From assembly GCA_030737875.1 (NCBI GenBank), contig CM060909.1, forward strand, positions 26,309,659 to 26,373,658: 64,000 bases of DNA, read 5' to 3'. The position numbers and the translations under genes were made by a program. The first letter of the stretch is position 1. Each line of letters begins with the position of its first letter. Origin of the DNA: Allium sativum. Taxonomy: Eukaryota > Streptophyta > Magnoliopsida > Asparagales > Amaryllidaceae. The notes beneath the pieces are model-generated. The model worked only from the letters and a program-made list of their open reading frames with translations. It had not been told where the DNA came from and did not search any database. This document shows, one piece after another, positions 1-11,310 of this stretch.

Positions 1-134
1 CCTAACCCTACCCACCAATTTAGTTAACATGTTGAATTTGGTTAAGTATTTATTAAATTGATTTAACCCTATCAGTCCTAACTCAGCTCTAATTGTCTTA
101 TTAGAGCACCAACCTCTCAGATTAGACAGATATT

Positions 135-295
135 GTTGTGGCTGCCTGTATGCCAGTTGGGTCCGGGCAATCTTACACCACAACTCAGTCTAACCTCGGG
201 TCTTTATTGGGCCCAATGCTTAGCCACTCACATTGGATAGGTATCGTTGTGATTACTGGACAGTCGGGCGGGTCCGGGCAGGTTTACATCACAAC
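135..295 (-). other. Predicted twin RNA hairpins in Tk-del 3' LTR
   Basis: Two inverted pairs about 110 bp apart: GTTGTGG (135-141) with CCACAAC (178-184), and GTTGTGAT (246-253) with ATCACAAC (288-295). Both enclose a C/G-rich core with CCCGG-like motifs on the sense (minus) strand. The G-C pair of the first stem is an A-T pair in the second. The same structure is in all other Tekay LTRs of the window. RNA folding is inferred. Confidence 0.6.
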
Positions 296-587
296 TAAAT
301 CCAACCTCGTGCTAAGCATATTCGTATTTTCTAATTTACACTTTAATTATGTAAATTATTCAAATTCAAATTATTGCCAAATTTATTTCCAATCAATCTC
401 ATTAATTTAGGTATATAATTAACGCCATTTATGCCATCAGTCACTTATGTGATTAATTACTAATTTATGGTAGTCTTCCTAAAATTACAATTTTAACCCA
501 ACGTTACCCCGTCTAACATTAGGCTAACCAACTTAGCCTAATTTACGTTCGCATGGTTTTTTGGTATACATATTAGGCTAGAAGCTT

Positions 588-1070
588 AGCCTAATTTATG
601 TACACAAATTGGCATAAATTAGCATAAACATGACATGGTATAATTTTGGCATTGATGACATAATAAATATGAACATAATGGAGGGCCTAATGTATGTACA
701 CAAATTGGCATATATTAGCATAAACATGACATGGTATAATTTTGGCATTGATGACATAATAAATATGAACATAATAGGGAGCCTAATTCATGTACACAAA
801 TTGGCATAAATTAGAATAAACATGACAAGGTATAATTTTGGCATTGATGACATAATAAATATGAATATAATGGGGAGCCTAATTTATGTACATAAATTGG
901 CATAAATTAGCATAAACACGACATGGTATAATTTTGGCATTGATGACATAATAAATATGAACATAATGGGGAGCCTAATTTATGTACACAAATTGGCATA
1001 AATTAGCATAAACATGACATGGTATAATTTTGGCATTGATGACATAATAAATATGAACATAATGGGGAGA
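588..1070 (-). repeat. 96-bp tandem repeat, about 5 units, in LTR
   Basis: Units beginning GCCTAAT recur at about 588, 685, 781, 877 and 973, i.e. every 96 bp, with few substitutions. The homologous array in the other LTR starts at about 7238. Small open frames over it are by-products of the repeat. Confidence 0.9.
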
Positions 1071-2067
1071 ACTTGCAAAATAGCCATCACGAACATTACA
1101 GGGGTGAACTTGCAAAATGACTAATATGAACATTAAAATGTCATAGGTGTGAACTTGCAATTATAAGCCAATTCAACATATATGTGTGTTTTTTTACATA
1201 GGCTATATTAACCACATACATGAGAATTAGCAATATGAGCTAATCCATATACATATGTTAATTTGCAACGTAGACAAATCAACATACGTATATGTGAGTT
1301 AGCGACATAGGCTAATCATCATACACATGTGTTACTTGGTAACATGGATTCAACGTACTTGCAAATTAATCACAACATATGATAAGTGTGAACTTGAGAT
1401 ATGGTATATGTTTCGCATAAACATAAACATATAGATTTTGACAATTGGTCGCATGACTTTACAACATAAACTTGCATAATAGATTATACAATCCTCATAA
1501 GATGTTACAAATCCAAGTCCATACTTATACAAATAAACTTATCAAATAATTTCCAATTCAACCTAATAATAGAATCAAATCGCTGGCACAGATTAGTATT
1601 ATACAACATAACAAACATCATACTTAATAATTCCCAATTCAACATGATAATAGAATTAAATCACAAACGTATATTAATAACATAACGAGCATTGTACCAT
1701 TATCATTTCATCGCAAAACATGATATTCATCTTATTTCTCATTCCACAAATGTAGCTAAACTTACATCAATTTCACTTTATTTCATCGCCATATCATAAT
1801 TAAGTATTTAGATCTGAAAATAACTAGAACTTACATAGCACGACTAATGAATTAAGAATTGGTTTTGTTGTAGAAATGTTGCGTCGTTGTTGATTTATTG
1901 TTTGAACCATTGTTGAAGCTTTGTTCTTTGATATGAGTTGAATAGATTAGCTTTGAATTGATTCGTTGTTCGTCTCTTCAAGTGGAGGCTCTCCTTAGTT
2001 TTCTCCTGACAGCATGGCGGCTACAGTTCTCATTTTTATGTGAATTTTAGTCTAGAGACCTAGGGTG

Positions 2068-2075
2068 TATATATA
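2068..2075 (-). promoter_or_regulatory. TATA box of Tk-del 3' LTR
   Basis: TATATATA in the position expected for the LTR promoter on the minus strand, about 350 bp into the LTR. The same site is at 8718-8725 in the other LTR. The E2F-like/GTCGAC module of the plus-strand Tekay LTRs is not found here. Confidence 0.5.
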
Positions 2076-2265
2076 GAATTACAAGTTAATTTGAGCCGTC
2101 GATGAAGACAGGGTTAATCAAAGCCATCCGTTCTAAAGAGAAGCCAATTATGTTCACAATTTAAGGGCTGTAAATTACTCCTATTTCAAATTATGTCATA
2201 ATTACTTTCTTAATGTACATTATCAACATTTATTATTATTTGTCAATCCATCAAATATAAATACG

Positions 2266-2382
2266 TACACATTAGATACATCTCCCCTTTACACATTTAT
2301 TTGTATGCACATTAGATACATCTCTCCTTTACACATTTATTTGTATGCACATTAGATACATCTCCCCTTTACACATTTATTA
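2266..2382 (-). repeat. 42-bp tandem repeat, 3 units, near LTR start
   Basis: Three successive copies of a unit containing CACATTAGATACATCTCC and TTTACACATTTATT, just inside the LTR start and upstream of the TATA box. This places it in U3, where tandem repeats often act as enhancers. The homologous array is at 8916-9032. Confidence 0.85.
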
Positions 2383-2426
2383 TTTAATTAGCAACTTTAG
2401 TGTTAACAGAAATACGAGGTGTTACA

Positions 2427-4803
2427 TTCTCCACTCCTTAAAGGATTTCGTCCCCGAAATCTTCAAGTCTAGGAGAATGCATATCCTACCATCCAATCGT
2501 CCATCTACTCAGCCATCAAACACAGACATCCATTGTCCTTAAAGGCTTCTAATGCTTTCATGTTTATATGCACAGTGTGTGTACATGTTCGTATCTAATG
2601 CAAAATTAGGCGGTCTACTGATTCAGTTGATCTCCTTAATGCAAACCATGATAGTGCCATGCATCCAATATGTATGCAAAAAGATTCCTAATGATACATA
2701 TTAATTCTACATGCGTGCCAAACCGTTCATCGAAATGCAGCATCCATATGATAACACATTCAAATTCATCCATAAACAAGTATAAACACTCATGCATATG
2801 TAATATGAAAGGTGACTGAGCCGATCTAGTGCCTAATGTGTAAATGCATCCACGAGCAACCACTAGAAACCACTTGCAGCCATTTGCAACCATCAATCAT
2901 AACATGTTTCAAACACATGTTTACACCCAATTGTTCCTATCTAAAGATATAGTCGAAAGACAGAAGCAAGTACAAACTTTGTGCCCATTAGGCAATGTCA
3001 AAACTGGAAATCTATGCCACATATATCCTGATTAGGAGAAGAACCCCCTAAGCATCAGCCCCGAAGACCGAAATCAACATCAGACTGACACCCAAAGAAT
3101 TACTCAACCCAACCAATATATATATATATATATATGTTTATAGGAAACTAAGCATGACAGACTCCTTTTAGGTCACAGAAAATCCCTTCCTAAAACTAAC
3201 CCATATCCTATAAAACCCAAAAAATTTAGTCAACCCAATAAACACCCTCAAGCCCCAACATGTGTTACCAACAGATGAGTCATACTCCTTATGGGGTTTG
3301 CAACAGAAATTGGATTGAGAATAGGACCGAGAGGATATACACAAAAGATAGCATGTGAGTAAGCTCTACAGGAAAAGAGGGATCAAGGATATACTCTTAA
3401 AAAGAGATATGATGCGCGAATCTAGTCTTCAATCTTCTAAGTCTCATTTCCTTGAGCTTAACTCCATTGTGTTTTGACTGTCTTTAACTTCACAATTTCA
3501 TAGCTTCTTAATTCTTGTTTCCAAAATATGAGTTGGAACCCATTTCACTGTTGCCCCTCGTTCCACTTTCACTTATTCTCCTTCTAGTATACTTGGCTCA
3601 AACATAACTGCGTACTCATGGTTTCATGCAAGCTCTCCAAAATTCACTAGTGAATCTTGGATCTCGTTCACTTACTAGAAGGTATTCCACATAGATAAAT
3701 TATCTCTTGAAAATAAACAAATGTCAACCATGTTGCCAAATGTACTTACTAAGGTGATTCTTTACAACTCATGCATATGCGAAATGAACCATCCGCCTTA
3801 GTGGAGAACGCTACTCGAGCGGATCAATAAATGTATCTAGAGATTCTAGGTAATTAATCATGGTAGAACCCTAAGGGTTACACGAGACTCCAAGGGCATT
3901 ACTAAGGCAAGTCAAGAGTCTAACTACCCTTTTTTTCATACTCAATAATGGTACCATTTCTGGATAACCACTCCATTCCTACAATCAACCCATAGCCTAA
4001 AAACATAAGCATTACTTCTAAACCCAACACTTAGCATAGACATCCTCAAATCCAAACAAGTCATCAATAAATGAGCCGATTCCCCAACAGGATTTGAGAC
4101 AAAAATGGGATCCTCTACTACGCTAGTACTAAGGTGCAGAGACTCAACTATCGAAGCATAATTAAAAGGATGCGATGTACAAAAACAAAGTTCTAGTGGG
4201 ATGATAGAAAAGAAAAGCTAAACCTTTAACAAAAACGTTAGCACCTCTCTTAGGTACGCTAGTAGTGAGAGCATACAATTGCCTCTCGACGATCTTGTCT
4301 TTTGCCCTTGTCCTTGTCCTATAATACTTAACTACACGTCCCTTCTTACCATACTAAGGATAATCTCTCTTGTCATGGGTTTTACTTATTCCTTTCACTT
4401 TGGCCTCTCTCCTTTCACCTTTTTCCTCCTTCTTGGATGTTCTTACTATCCTTGTATAGCTTGCTGACAAGTTTTCTCGGAAGCTACCTCCATCGCACGA
4501 CAATTCTACAAAGCTTGAAATAAGATTAGACGTAGATGGAACTACTGCGGCTACAGATGGAGGTTGGGCACTTCTTTTCCCTTCGACATGAGTCGTATGC
4601 CTACAGAACTATGGTGAAAAGAGGGGAAAGAAAAGATTCAAAGAGAGAATCAAAAGATAGTGTATGTGGCTTTGGGGAATATGCCTTTCGTAAAACAAAA
4701 CTTTACTTTAGAAAAATGCTTCTTTGTAAACGTTTTGAAAATAATTTCAGAAGGTTTTTAAAAGCTTTTGCCCAGTCTGGTAACCTTCTGCTCTGATACC
4801 AAA
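2427..4803 (-). pseudogene. Rearranged gag-pol remnants of Tk-del interior
   Basis: Read on the minus strand from 4801: primer site, then a leader like the one after the Tk2 primer site (46708 on). A gag-like ATG at 4589 meets a stop after a few codons. Recognisable pieces follow in order: the region downstream of the protease active site (about 4140-3890, similar to 51015-51300), a short reverse transcriptase piece with the TKADGS motif (about 3820-3770), and an integrase C-terminal/chromodomain remnant (about 3620-3390). The last about 520 bp resemble the 3' untranslated region of Tk1 (9860-10383). Most of gag, reverse transcriptase, RNase H and the integrase core are missing, and frames are broken. 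Confidence 0.65.
4790..4801 (-). other. Primer binding site, initiator-Met tRNA type
   Basis: The minus strand reads TGGTATCAGAGC two bases after the 5' LTR end. It matches the primer sites at 46696 and 55187 and is the usual site complementary to the 3' end of initiator Met-tRNA. Confidence 0.9.
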
Positions 4804-5211
4804 TGTAACACCCCACATCCGTTAAGGTCACTCACAAAGGGAATGCCCTAACTTCAATGGAGCATTATGGGTACTGGAACAGAAATATTACAAGACAGAC
4901 ATATATAAAACAGCGGAAAGTAAAGCAGAAGTACTTCAAATCATTTATTAAGTAGAATTGTTTACAATAAAAGCCCATCAACTTCCAATACCCAAATACA
5001 TAGCTAAAATATCTGTCTTGCTCAAAAACAAAGAAGCATAAAAATAAACTGTAGTATTCCCCAATAAAGCAAAGCAAGTCATAGCCAAGAGGAATCCAAG
5101 CCTCACACGAAAGAGCCTTGGGGCTTGGTAAGATCCGAACTAAGCTGTATTCCCACCCTATGAACCGGGGGGGGGGGGGAACGGAAGAAAAAGAGGCAAA
5201 ACAAAACGGGT

Positions 5212-5226
5212 CAGTCATAAAGACTG
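5212..5226 (-). other. Conserved CAGTC/GACTG hairpin and C tract
   Basis: CAGTC (5212-5216), 5-nt loop, GACTG (5222-5226), followed in the sense direction by a pyrimidine run and a C tract at about 5167-5179. The same hairpin lies 410-450 nt from the 3' end of the LTRs at 46284, 49656, 54732 and 61909. Confidence 0.6.
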
Positions 5227-5959
5227 AGTAAGTCCTAGTGACTTTCAGCATAAAAATAGGTAAAGATAACATGGCATGAATAAACTGAAAGTAAACATAA
5301 GCATGATGGCAAGGTAAGCTACAGGCACGATAAATCAAGTATAACATCCCATAACTCCTATCAAGTATTACATCGCATGGTTTCTATCAAGAATAACATC
5401 GCAAAGTTTCTTAGGCTACACCATTAAAATGATATCTAATTGCTCTGCACCACCTAACTAGTGTCCTAACTAGTCATTTATATCAAATGCTAATATTGCA
5501 ACGCGATCCCAATCCCCGCAGTTGTGGTAGCCTTTAGGTATACATCTAGTATGAGGATTCCACCTCAATCAGACCAATTGCTATGAAGATGTTAGATGTA
5601 CCCTTACTACCCTATCGATCAGCTCCCTATTTGTATGCCTTTGTCGCGTGTGTCATACGGCCCTATTCGATTGTAGATACCTATGCTGGTCCCACCATGG
5701 GGTGTATCAAGTCCCATAGTGGCGGCCCGACACACAATTCCTAGAATGCATAGGATATACTACTGATGCCCCAGTGCCCTGACTTGTCTGCTCCGGAGTG
5801 TGTGCACGCCCGCACTCTGTTAGAACCCACACTGTGCACCAACCGTCGTCGCTTTGACCGCTTACAATCAGCCCAGTAATCGTGCCCCACCCTGCCTAGT
5901 TCAGGGTATCATCGATACCTAATTGGGTTACTGCTAAAATGGGTCCCCGTTACTCGGGT

Positions 5960-6720
5960 TTCCTATTGGTTAAGTTTGTGGGCCTATATATACAGATATT
6001 ACCCACCTACCCGTGATGTACTTAACCCTCCCACCGATTCAAGCATGTTCATTAACGGTTAAGTTTGTGGGCCTATATTTACTGATATTACCCACCAACC
6101 CTGATATATACTTAACCCTTCCACTGATTCAATCATATTTATTTTATGGTTAAGTGTTTGTTTATTCATGTTAATTTAACCCGCCCATTCCTCATATCAT
6201 ATTGGTTAAGTGTTTTTAATTGTTAACTTAACCCCATGTGTTCCTCAGGTTGTTGTGGTTAAGTGTCATTAATAAATTCCAGTTAACTTAACCCTCCTAC
6301 TTATCATGTTACTCTGGTTAAGTGTTGCCTCCTGGTGTTAACTTAACCTCACTATCTGTTTAACTAACCTGTTACAGCGGTTAAGTGTTTCCTGTTAACC
6401 TAACCCCAGTCACCCATCTTGTTACTAGTTAAGCGGCCTTAACCCTAGTTATTCATGTTATATTGGTTAAGTGTTTCTAACTTACTTAACCTCAATCACT
6501 TGTCTAACTAACATGTTTCTATGGTTAAGTGTTCTAATTAACTTAACCTCAATCACTAGTCCAGTTAATCATGTTATAATGGTTAAACATTTGCTTAACC
6601 TTACCCACTCCCCTAGTCAACATATTAAATTGGTTAAGTGTCCAGATTAACCTAACCATACCCACCAATTTAGTTAACATGTTGAATTTGGTTAAGTATT
6701 TATTAAATTGACTTAACCCT
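5960..6720 (-). repeat. Array of about 13 GGTTAAGT / ACTTAACC stem-loops
   Basis: Alternating GGTTAAGT and (A)CTTAACC motifs 20-60 nt apart, for instance around 6057-6117, 6256-6292, 6313-6346, 6521-6547 and 6689-6719. Each pair is a potential hairpin. Tk2 and the solo LTR carry only two or three such pairs at the equivalent place (45590-45670, 48890-49025), so the array appears expanded in Tk-del. Confidence 0.75.
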
Positions 6721-6785
6721 ATCAGTCCTAACTCAGCTCTAATTGTCTTATTAGAGCACCAACCTCTCAGATTAGACAGATATTA

Positions 6786-6945
6786 TTGTGGCTGCCTGTA
6801 TGCCGGTTGGGTCCGGGTAGTCTTACGCCACAACTCAGTCTAACCTCGGGTCTTTATTAGGCCCAATGCTTAGCCACTCACATTGGATAGGTATCGTTGT
6901 GATTACTAGACAGTCGGGCGGGCCCGGACAGGTTTACATCACAAC
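6786..6945 (-). other. Predicted twin RNA hairpins in Tk-del 5' LTR
   Basis: First stem TTGTGGC (6786-6792) with GCCACAA (6827-6833). Second stem GTTGTGAT (6896-6903) with ATCACAAC (6938-6945). Homologous to 135-295, with conserved pairing. Confidence 0.6.
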
Positions 6946-7237
6946 TAAATCCAACCTCGTGCTAAGCATATTCGTATTTTCTAATTTACATTTTAATTAT
7001 GTAAATTATTCAAATTCAAATTACTGCCAAATTTATTTCCAATCAATCTCATTAATTTAGGTATATAATTAACGCCATTTATGCCATCAATCACTTATGT
7101 GATTAATTACTAATTTATGGTAGTCTTCCTAAAATTACCATTTTAACCCAACGTTACCCCGTCTAACATTAGGCTAACCAACTTAGCCTAATTTACGTTC
7201 GCATGGTTTTTGGTATACATATTAGGCTAAAAGCTTA

Positions 7238-7715
7238 GCCTAATTTATGTACACAAGTTGGCATAAATTAGCATAAACATGACATGGTATAATTTTGGCA
7301 TTAATGACATAACAAATATGAACATAATGGGGAGCCTAATTTATGTGCACAAATTGGCATAGATTAGCATAAACATGACATGGTATAATTTTGGCATTGA
7401 TGACATAAAAAATATGAACATAATAGGGAGCCTAATTTATGTACACAAATTGGCATAAATTAGCATAAACATGACATTGTATAATTTTGGCATTGATGAC
7501 ATAATAAATATGAATATAATGGGGTGCCTAATTTATGTACGCAAATTGGCATAAATTAGCATAAACATGACATGGTATAATTTTGGCATTGATGACATAA
7601 TAAATATGAACATAATGGGGAGCCTAATTTCTGTACACAAATTGGCATAAATTAGAATAAACATGACATGGTATAATTTTGGCATTGATGACATAACAAA
7701 TATGAAAATAATGGG
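7238..7715 (-). repeat. 96-bp tandem repeat, about 5 units, in 5' LTR
   Basis: Same units as 588-1070, starting at about 7238, 7333, 7429, 7525 and 7622. Copy number is the same in both LTRs, as expected if the array predates this insertion. Confidence 0.9.
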
Positions 7716-9076
7716 GAGAACTTGCAAAATAGCCATCATGAACATTATAGGGGTGAACTTGCAAAATGACTAATATGAACATTAAAATGTCATAGGTGTG
7801 AACTTGCAATTATAAGCCAATTCAACATATATATGTGTTTTTTTTACATAGGCTATATTAACAACATACATGAGAATTAGCAATATGAACTAATCCATAT
7901 ACATATGTTAATTTGCAACGTAGACAAATCAACATACGTATATGTGAGTTAGCGACATAGGCTAATCATCATACACATGTGTTACTTGGTAACATGGATT
8001 CAACGTACTTGCAAATTAATCACAACATATGATAAGTGTGAACTTGAGATATGGTATATGTTTCGCATAAACATAAACATATAGATTTTGACAATTGGTC
8101 GCATGACTTTACAACATAAACTTGCATAATAGATTATACAATCCTCATAAGATGTTACAAATCCAAGTCCATACTTATACAAATAAACTTATCAAATAAT
8201 TTCCAATTCAACCTAATAATAGAATCAAATCGCTGGCACAGATTAGTATTATACAACATAACAAACATCATACTTAATAATTCTCAATTCAACATGATAA
8301 TAGAATTAAATCACAAATGTATATTAATAACATAACGAGCATCGTACTATTATCATTTCATCGCAAAACATGATATTCATCTTATTTCGCATTCCACAAA
8401 TGTAGCTAAACTTACATCAATTTCACTTTATTTCATCGCCATATTATAATTAAGTATTTAGATCTAAAAATAACTAGAACTTACATAGCACGGCTAATGA
8501 ATTAAGAATTGGTTTTGTTGTAGAAATGTTGTGGCGTTGCTGATTTAATGTTTGAACCATTGTTGAAGCTTTGTTCTTTGATATGAGTTGAATAGATTAG
8601 CTTTGAATTGATTTGTTGTTCGTCTCTTCAAGTGGAGGCTCTCCTTAGTTTTCTCCCAACAGCATGGCGGCTACAGTTCTTATTTTTATGTGAATTTTAG
8701 TCTAGAGACCTAGGGTGTATATATAGAATTGCAAGTTAATTTGAGCCGTCGATGAAGCCAGGGTTAATCAAAGCCATCCGTTCTAAAGAGAAGCCAATTA
8801 TGTTCACAATTTAAGGGCTGTAAATTACTCCTATTTCGAATTATGTCATAATTACTTTCTTAATGTACATTATCAACATTTATTATTATTTGTCAATCCA
8901 TCAAATATAAATACGTACACATTAGATACATCTCCCCTTTACACATTTATTTGTATGCACATTAGATACATCTCCCCTTTACACATTTATTTGTATGCAC
9001 ATTAGATACATCTCCCCTTTACGCATTTATTATTTAATTAGCAACTTTAGTGTTAACAGAAATACGGGGTGTTACA

Positions 9077-9091
9077 TGGGGGGGGGGGGGG
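9077..9091. other. G homopolymer at the Tk-del / Tk1 junction
   Basis: T followed by 14 G directly after the LTR end and before Tk1 integrase sequence. It may have arisen at insertion or come from slippage. It obscures the target duplication. Confidence 0.6.
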
Positions 9092-9800
9092 ACTTGAGAA
9101 GAGCGTCTTCCTTTAGTAGAGTTCACCTACAAAAACAGTTATCAAGCTAGTATAGGAATGGCACCCTTTGAAGCATTGTACGGACGACCCTGTAGATCAC
9201 CGACTTGTTGGTGGGAATCTACAGAAAGACTACCACTTGGACCAGATATGATTAGAGAAATGTCCGAAAAGGTCGATCTCATTAGACGGCGAATGAAGAC
9301 ATCTCAAAATAGGCAGAAGTCATATGCAGACAAGAGAAGGACTCACATTGAGTTTGAGGAGATATGGTTTTCGTTAAGATGTCACCTTTGAGGAATGTGG
9401 TTCACTCTGAATCTTTTGGGAAATTGGCACCAAGATTTGTAGGGCCATTTCCCATAACAGAGAGGATTGGCCAAATGGTCTATAGAGTAAAGCTACAAGA
9501 AAGACTATCAGGTGTTCATAATGTTTTCCACGTTTCTCATTTGTGCAAGCGCTTGCATGATACCGCAGAAGTAGTAGAGCCGAGTATATTGGAGGAAGTA
9601 AAGGTGGAATGAGAGGCGACTATTAGACGAGTTACTACCCGTATTCTTGAATCAGAAGATAAGAAGCTACGCAATTGAGAAGTCAAATTAATGAAAGTTC
9701 AGTGGGGAAACAACCCAGAGGATTCAACTTGGGAGACCAAAGACAAGATTCGTGCTTCGTACCCTTTTCTTTTCGAGGGTATGTTCTTAACTTCCTTTCC
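9092..9800 (+). pseudogene. Tekay (Tk1) integrase C-terminus and chromodomain, broken
   Basis: The frame at 9158-9391 contains MAPFEALYGRPCRSP, a hallmark of the C-terminal part of Ty3/gypsy integrase. After a frameshift near 9361 the next frame (9364-9612) continues with APRFVGPFPITERIG and VFHVSHLCKRL, the family's conserved end. Stops follow at 9610-9612 and 9676-9678. The last segment, about 9688-9786, has KVQWGNNPEDSTWE and resembles the chromodomain that marks chromoviruses (Tekay/Del), thought to direct insertion to methylated histone H3. The zinc finger and the catalytic D,D-35-E core are absent on this side, cut off by Tk-del. Confidence 0.85.
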
Positions 9801-10383
9801 AAAAGCTTTTGTTTATACTTGTTTTTATCATTTAAGTATATCCTATCGATCGAATCTTCGACCTTTAGGTAGGAACCCCATGGATGTAAACATGTGTTTT
9901 GAGACATGTTTTGTTTGATGGATGCAAGTGGATGCAACTGTTTGCTAGTGGTTGCCCGTGGATGCATAAACACACACATTAGGCACTAGATCGGCTCAAT
10001 CACTCTCATATTGCGTATAGTGTGTGCGCATTTTTCTTCCTTTAATGGATGAAATGGGTGTATTATCGTATGGATGTTGCATTTGGATGGATGATTGTGC
10101 ACGCATATAGAACTTACATGCTATAATAGGATTATTTGCATACATGTTGGATTCATGGCACTAACATACATTGCATTAAGGAGGTAAACTGAACTAGTAG
10201 ACCGCCTGATCTTCGCATTAGTATTGGGACATATACACACACCTTTGCATATAAGCATTAGAAATTTTTAAGGACAATGGATGCCAGTGACTGGTGGATG
10301 AGTAGATAGGTGATGGATGTTAGGATACACATTCTTCTTAACTTAGAGATATCGGGGACGAAATCCTTTGAGTAAGGGAGAAT
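9801..10383 (+). other. Tk1 3' untranslated region with polypurine tract
   Basis: Non-coding sequence between the chromodomain and the LTR. Its distal part resembles the minus strand of 2427-2950 in Tk-del. It ends with GGGGACGAAATCC and AGTAAGGGAGAA, the purine-rich primer for plus-strand synthesis, directly before the LTR start at 10384. Confidence 0.75.
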
Positions 10384-10650
10384 GTAACAGCCCATAATTT
10401 TAACAACACTAAAGATGTTAAATTAAAGAATAACTTACCTTATATCCAAAATTAAGTGAAATGGACTGCACCATTGCGTTCGTCTCGGAATTCTGGTCAA
10501 AATATACACCTAGTTTGTGTAAAATGGACATCGTATGAAGAAGTTATTAAGGTTTGATGTTTGTATACGCATAAGAAGAATATATATGAATAAAATATAT
10601 TCATAAAATTCAAAACATTTCAAAATCGCAGAAAATAGGGGAGTGGAAAA

Positions 10651-10776
10651 ATTCCCGCCTAGGGGTGTCGACTCCATCAAGGGGGTGTCGACCCCTAGGT
10701 CGACCCCCCGGCAGATTCTTCTGGCTGAATGTGGACTCCTTTCTTAACATAGTTAGTTGGTTTTAGGTTATAAATA
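10651..10776 (+). promoter_or_regulatory. Tk1 LTR promoter: E2F-like site, GTCGAC array, TATA
   Basis: ATTCCCGCC at 10651-10659, GTCGAC at 10667-10672, 10687-10692 and 10699-10704, and TATAAATA at 10769-10776. The same order occurs in Tk2 and the solo LTR. The left half of the E2F-like dyad is degraded here (GAGTGGAAAA). Confidence 0.6.
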
Positions 10777-10934
10777 AGACCCCATTTCTCTTGTTTCTCT
10801 ACACCTAAAATAATGGAGAACCAGATGCTGCCTCTGCCAAGGTTAAATCAAGTCTTTTCTTCTTCAACAATCAACTAGAGTTATTCAAGGTAGAATTCTA
10901 TGATTCAATATCTGCAACCTCTCTTCTATTTCCT

Positions 10935-11310
10935 TAGATCTAATCATAGTGAGTTTACGTTATTTTTAGATAGAGATAATTAAAAATAAACCTTGACATG
11001 AAAATAACTTGGATTTATGCCTGTGACTATTTGAATCATATCAGATCTACTATAACCTGTTTATCTAAGTTATTTTGACGTGACTATGAAATAGATCTGA
11101 ACCTATACCTATTTATCATGTGAGATCTGCCATTGTTTGTAGATCTAATTCACTGTTTAGATCACCTCATGCCTGTTCTATTATGTTTGTGGCTAAATCA
11201 GATCTGTTATTAGTTGGATATCTAATCAATTGTTTAGATCTCATCATGCATGTATATATGGTCTTTATTATGTTGGAATCAGTTCTATTGTCACATGTTC
11301 ATCAGATCTA
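10935..11310 (+). repeat. Scattered AGATCT-type motif repeats downstream of TATA
   Basis: About nine copies of (T/C/G)AGATCT(A/G) over 375 bp, irregularly spaced. Tk2 has GGATCTA repeats and the solo LTR has ATGCAAGTTT repeats at the equivalent place. Confidence 0.6.

Larger units (their letters stand above)
1..2426 (-). repeat. 3' LTR of Tk-del (partial)
   Basis: Colinear copy of 6651-9076. It ends at 2426 in GTGTTACA, so on the minus strand it begins TGTAACAC. The adjacent bases 2427-2460 read, on the minus strand, as the typical purine-rich stretch before a 3' LTR, like that at 10355-10383. It contains the same 96-bp repeats, three 42-bp repeats and TATA box as the right LTR. The rest lies beyond the window. 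Confidence 0.88.
1..9076 (-). mobile_element. Internally deleted Tekay-type Ty3/gypsy LTR element (Tk-del)
   Basis: On the minus strand the order is 5' LTR (4804-9076), Met-type primer site (4790-4801), short scrambled interior (2427-4803), purine tract and 3' LTR (2426 leftwards, cut by the window edge). The two LTRs align colinearly with an offset of about 6650 bp. With a 4.3 kb LTR and a 2.4 kb interior lacking full gag, reverse transcriptase or integrase, it fits the class of large non-autonomous LTR derivatives. The LTR 3' part is clearly related to the Tekay LTRs at 10384, 44063 and 47093, so I read it as a deletion derivative that would depend on enzymes from full Tekay copies. The right end abuts a Tekay integrase gene (9092 on), suggesting nested insertion. 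Confidence 0.85.
4804..9076 (-). repeat. 5' LTR of Tk-del (4.27 kb)
   Basis: Bounded by TGTAACACC at 4804 and GTGTTACA ending at 9076, i.e. TG...CA on either strand. In sense order (right to left) it holds 42-bp repeats, TATA box (8718-8725), 96-bp repeats (about 7238-7715), twin hairpins (6786-6945), a long array of GGTTAAGT/ACTTAACC stems (about 5960-6720), the CAGTC/GACTG hairpin (5212-5226) and a G/C run (about 5167-5179). The 160-codon open frame at 4865-5347 lies wholly in this LTR, and I do not treat it as a gene. Confidence 0.9.

Noticed and set aside
1..20. Telomere-like CCTAACCCTACCC at the window start
   Set aside because: It is part of the GGTTAAGT/CTTAACC stem array of the Tk-del LTR (same as 6651-6670), not telomeric repeat.
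588..1070. Regular 96-bp repeats as a CRISPR array or satellite
   Set aside because: There are no unique spacers, the units are contiguous, and the array lies at the same place in both LTRs of a plant retroelement.
4865..5347. 160-codon open frame on the minus strand
   Set aside because: It lies wholly in the Tk-del LTR, shows no domain, and overlaps LTR blocks conserved as non-coding in Tk1, Tk2 and the solo LTR.
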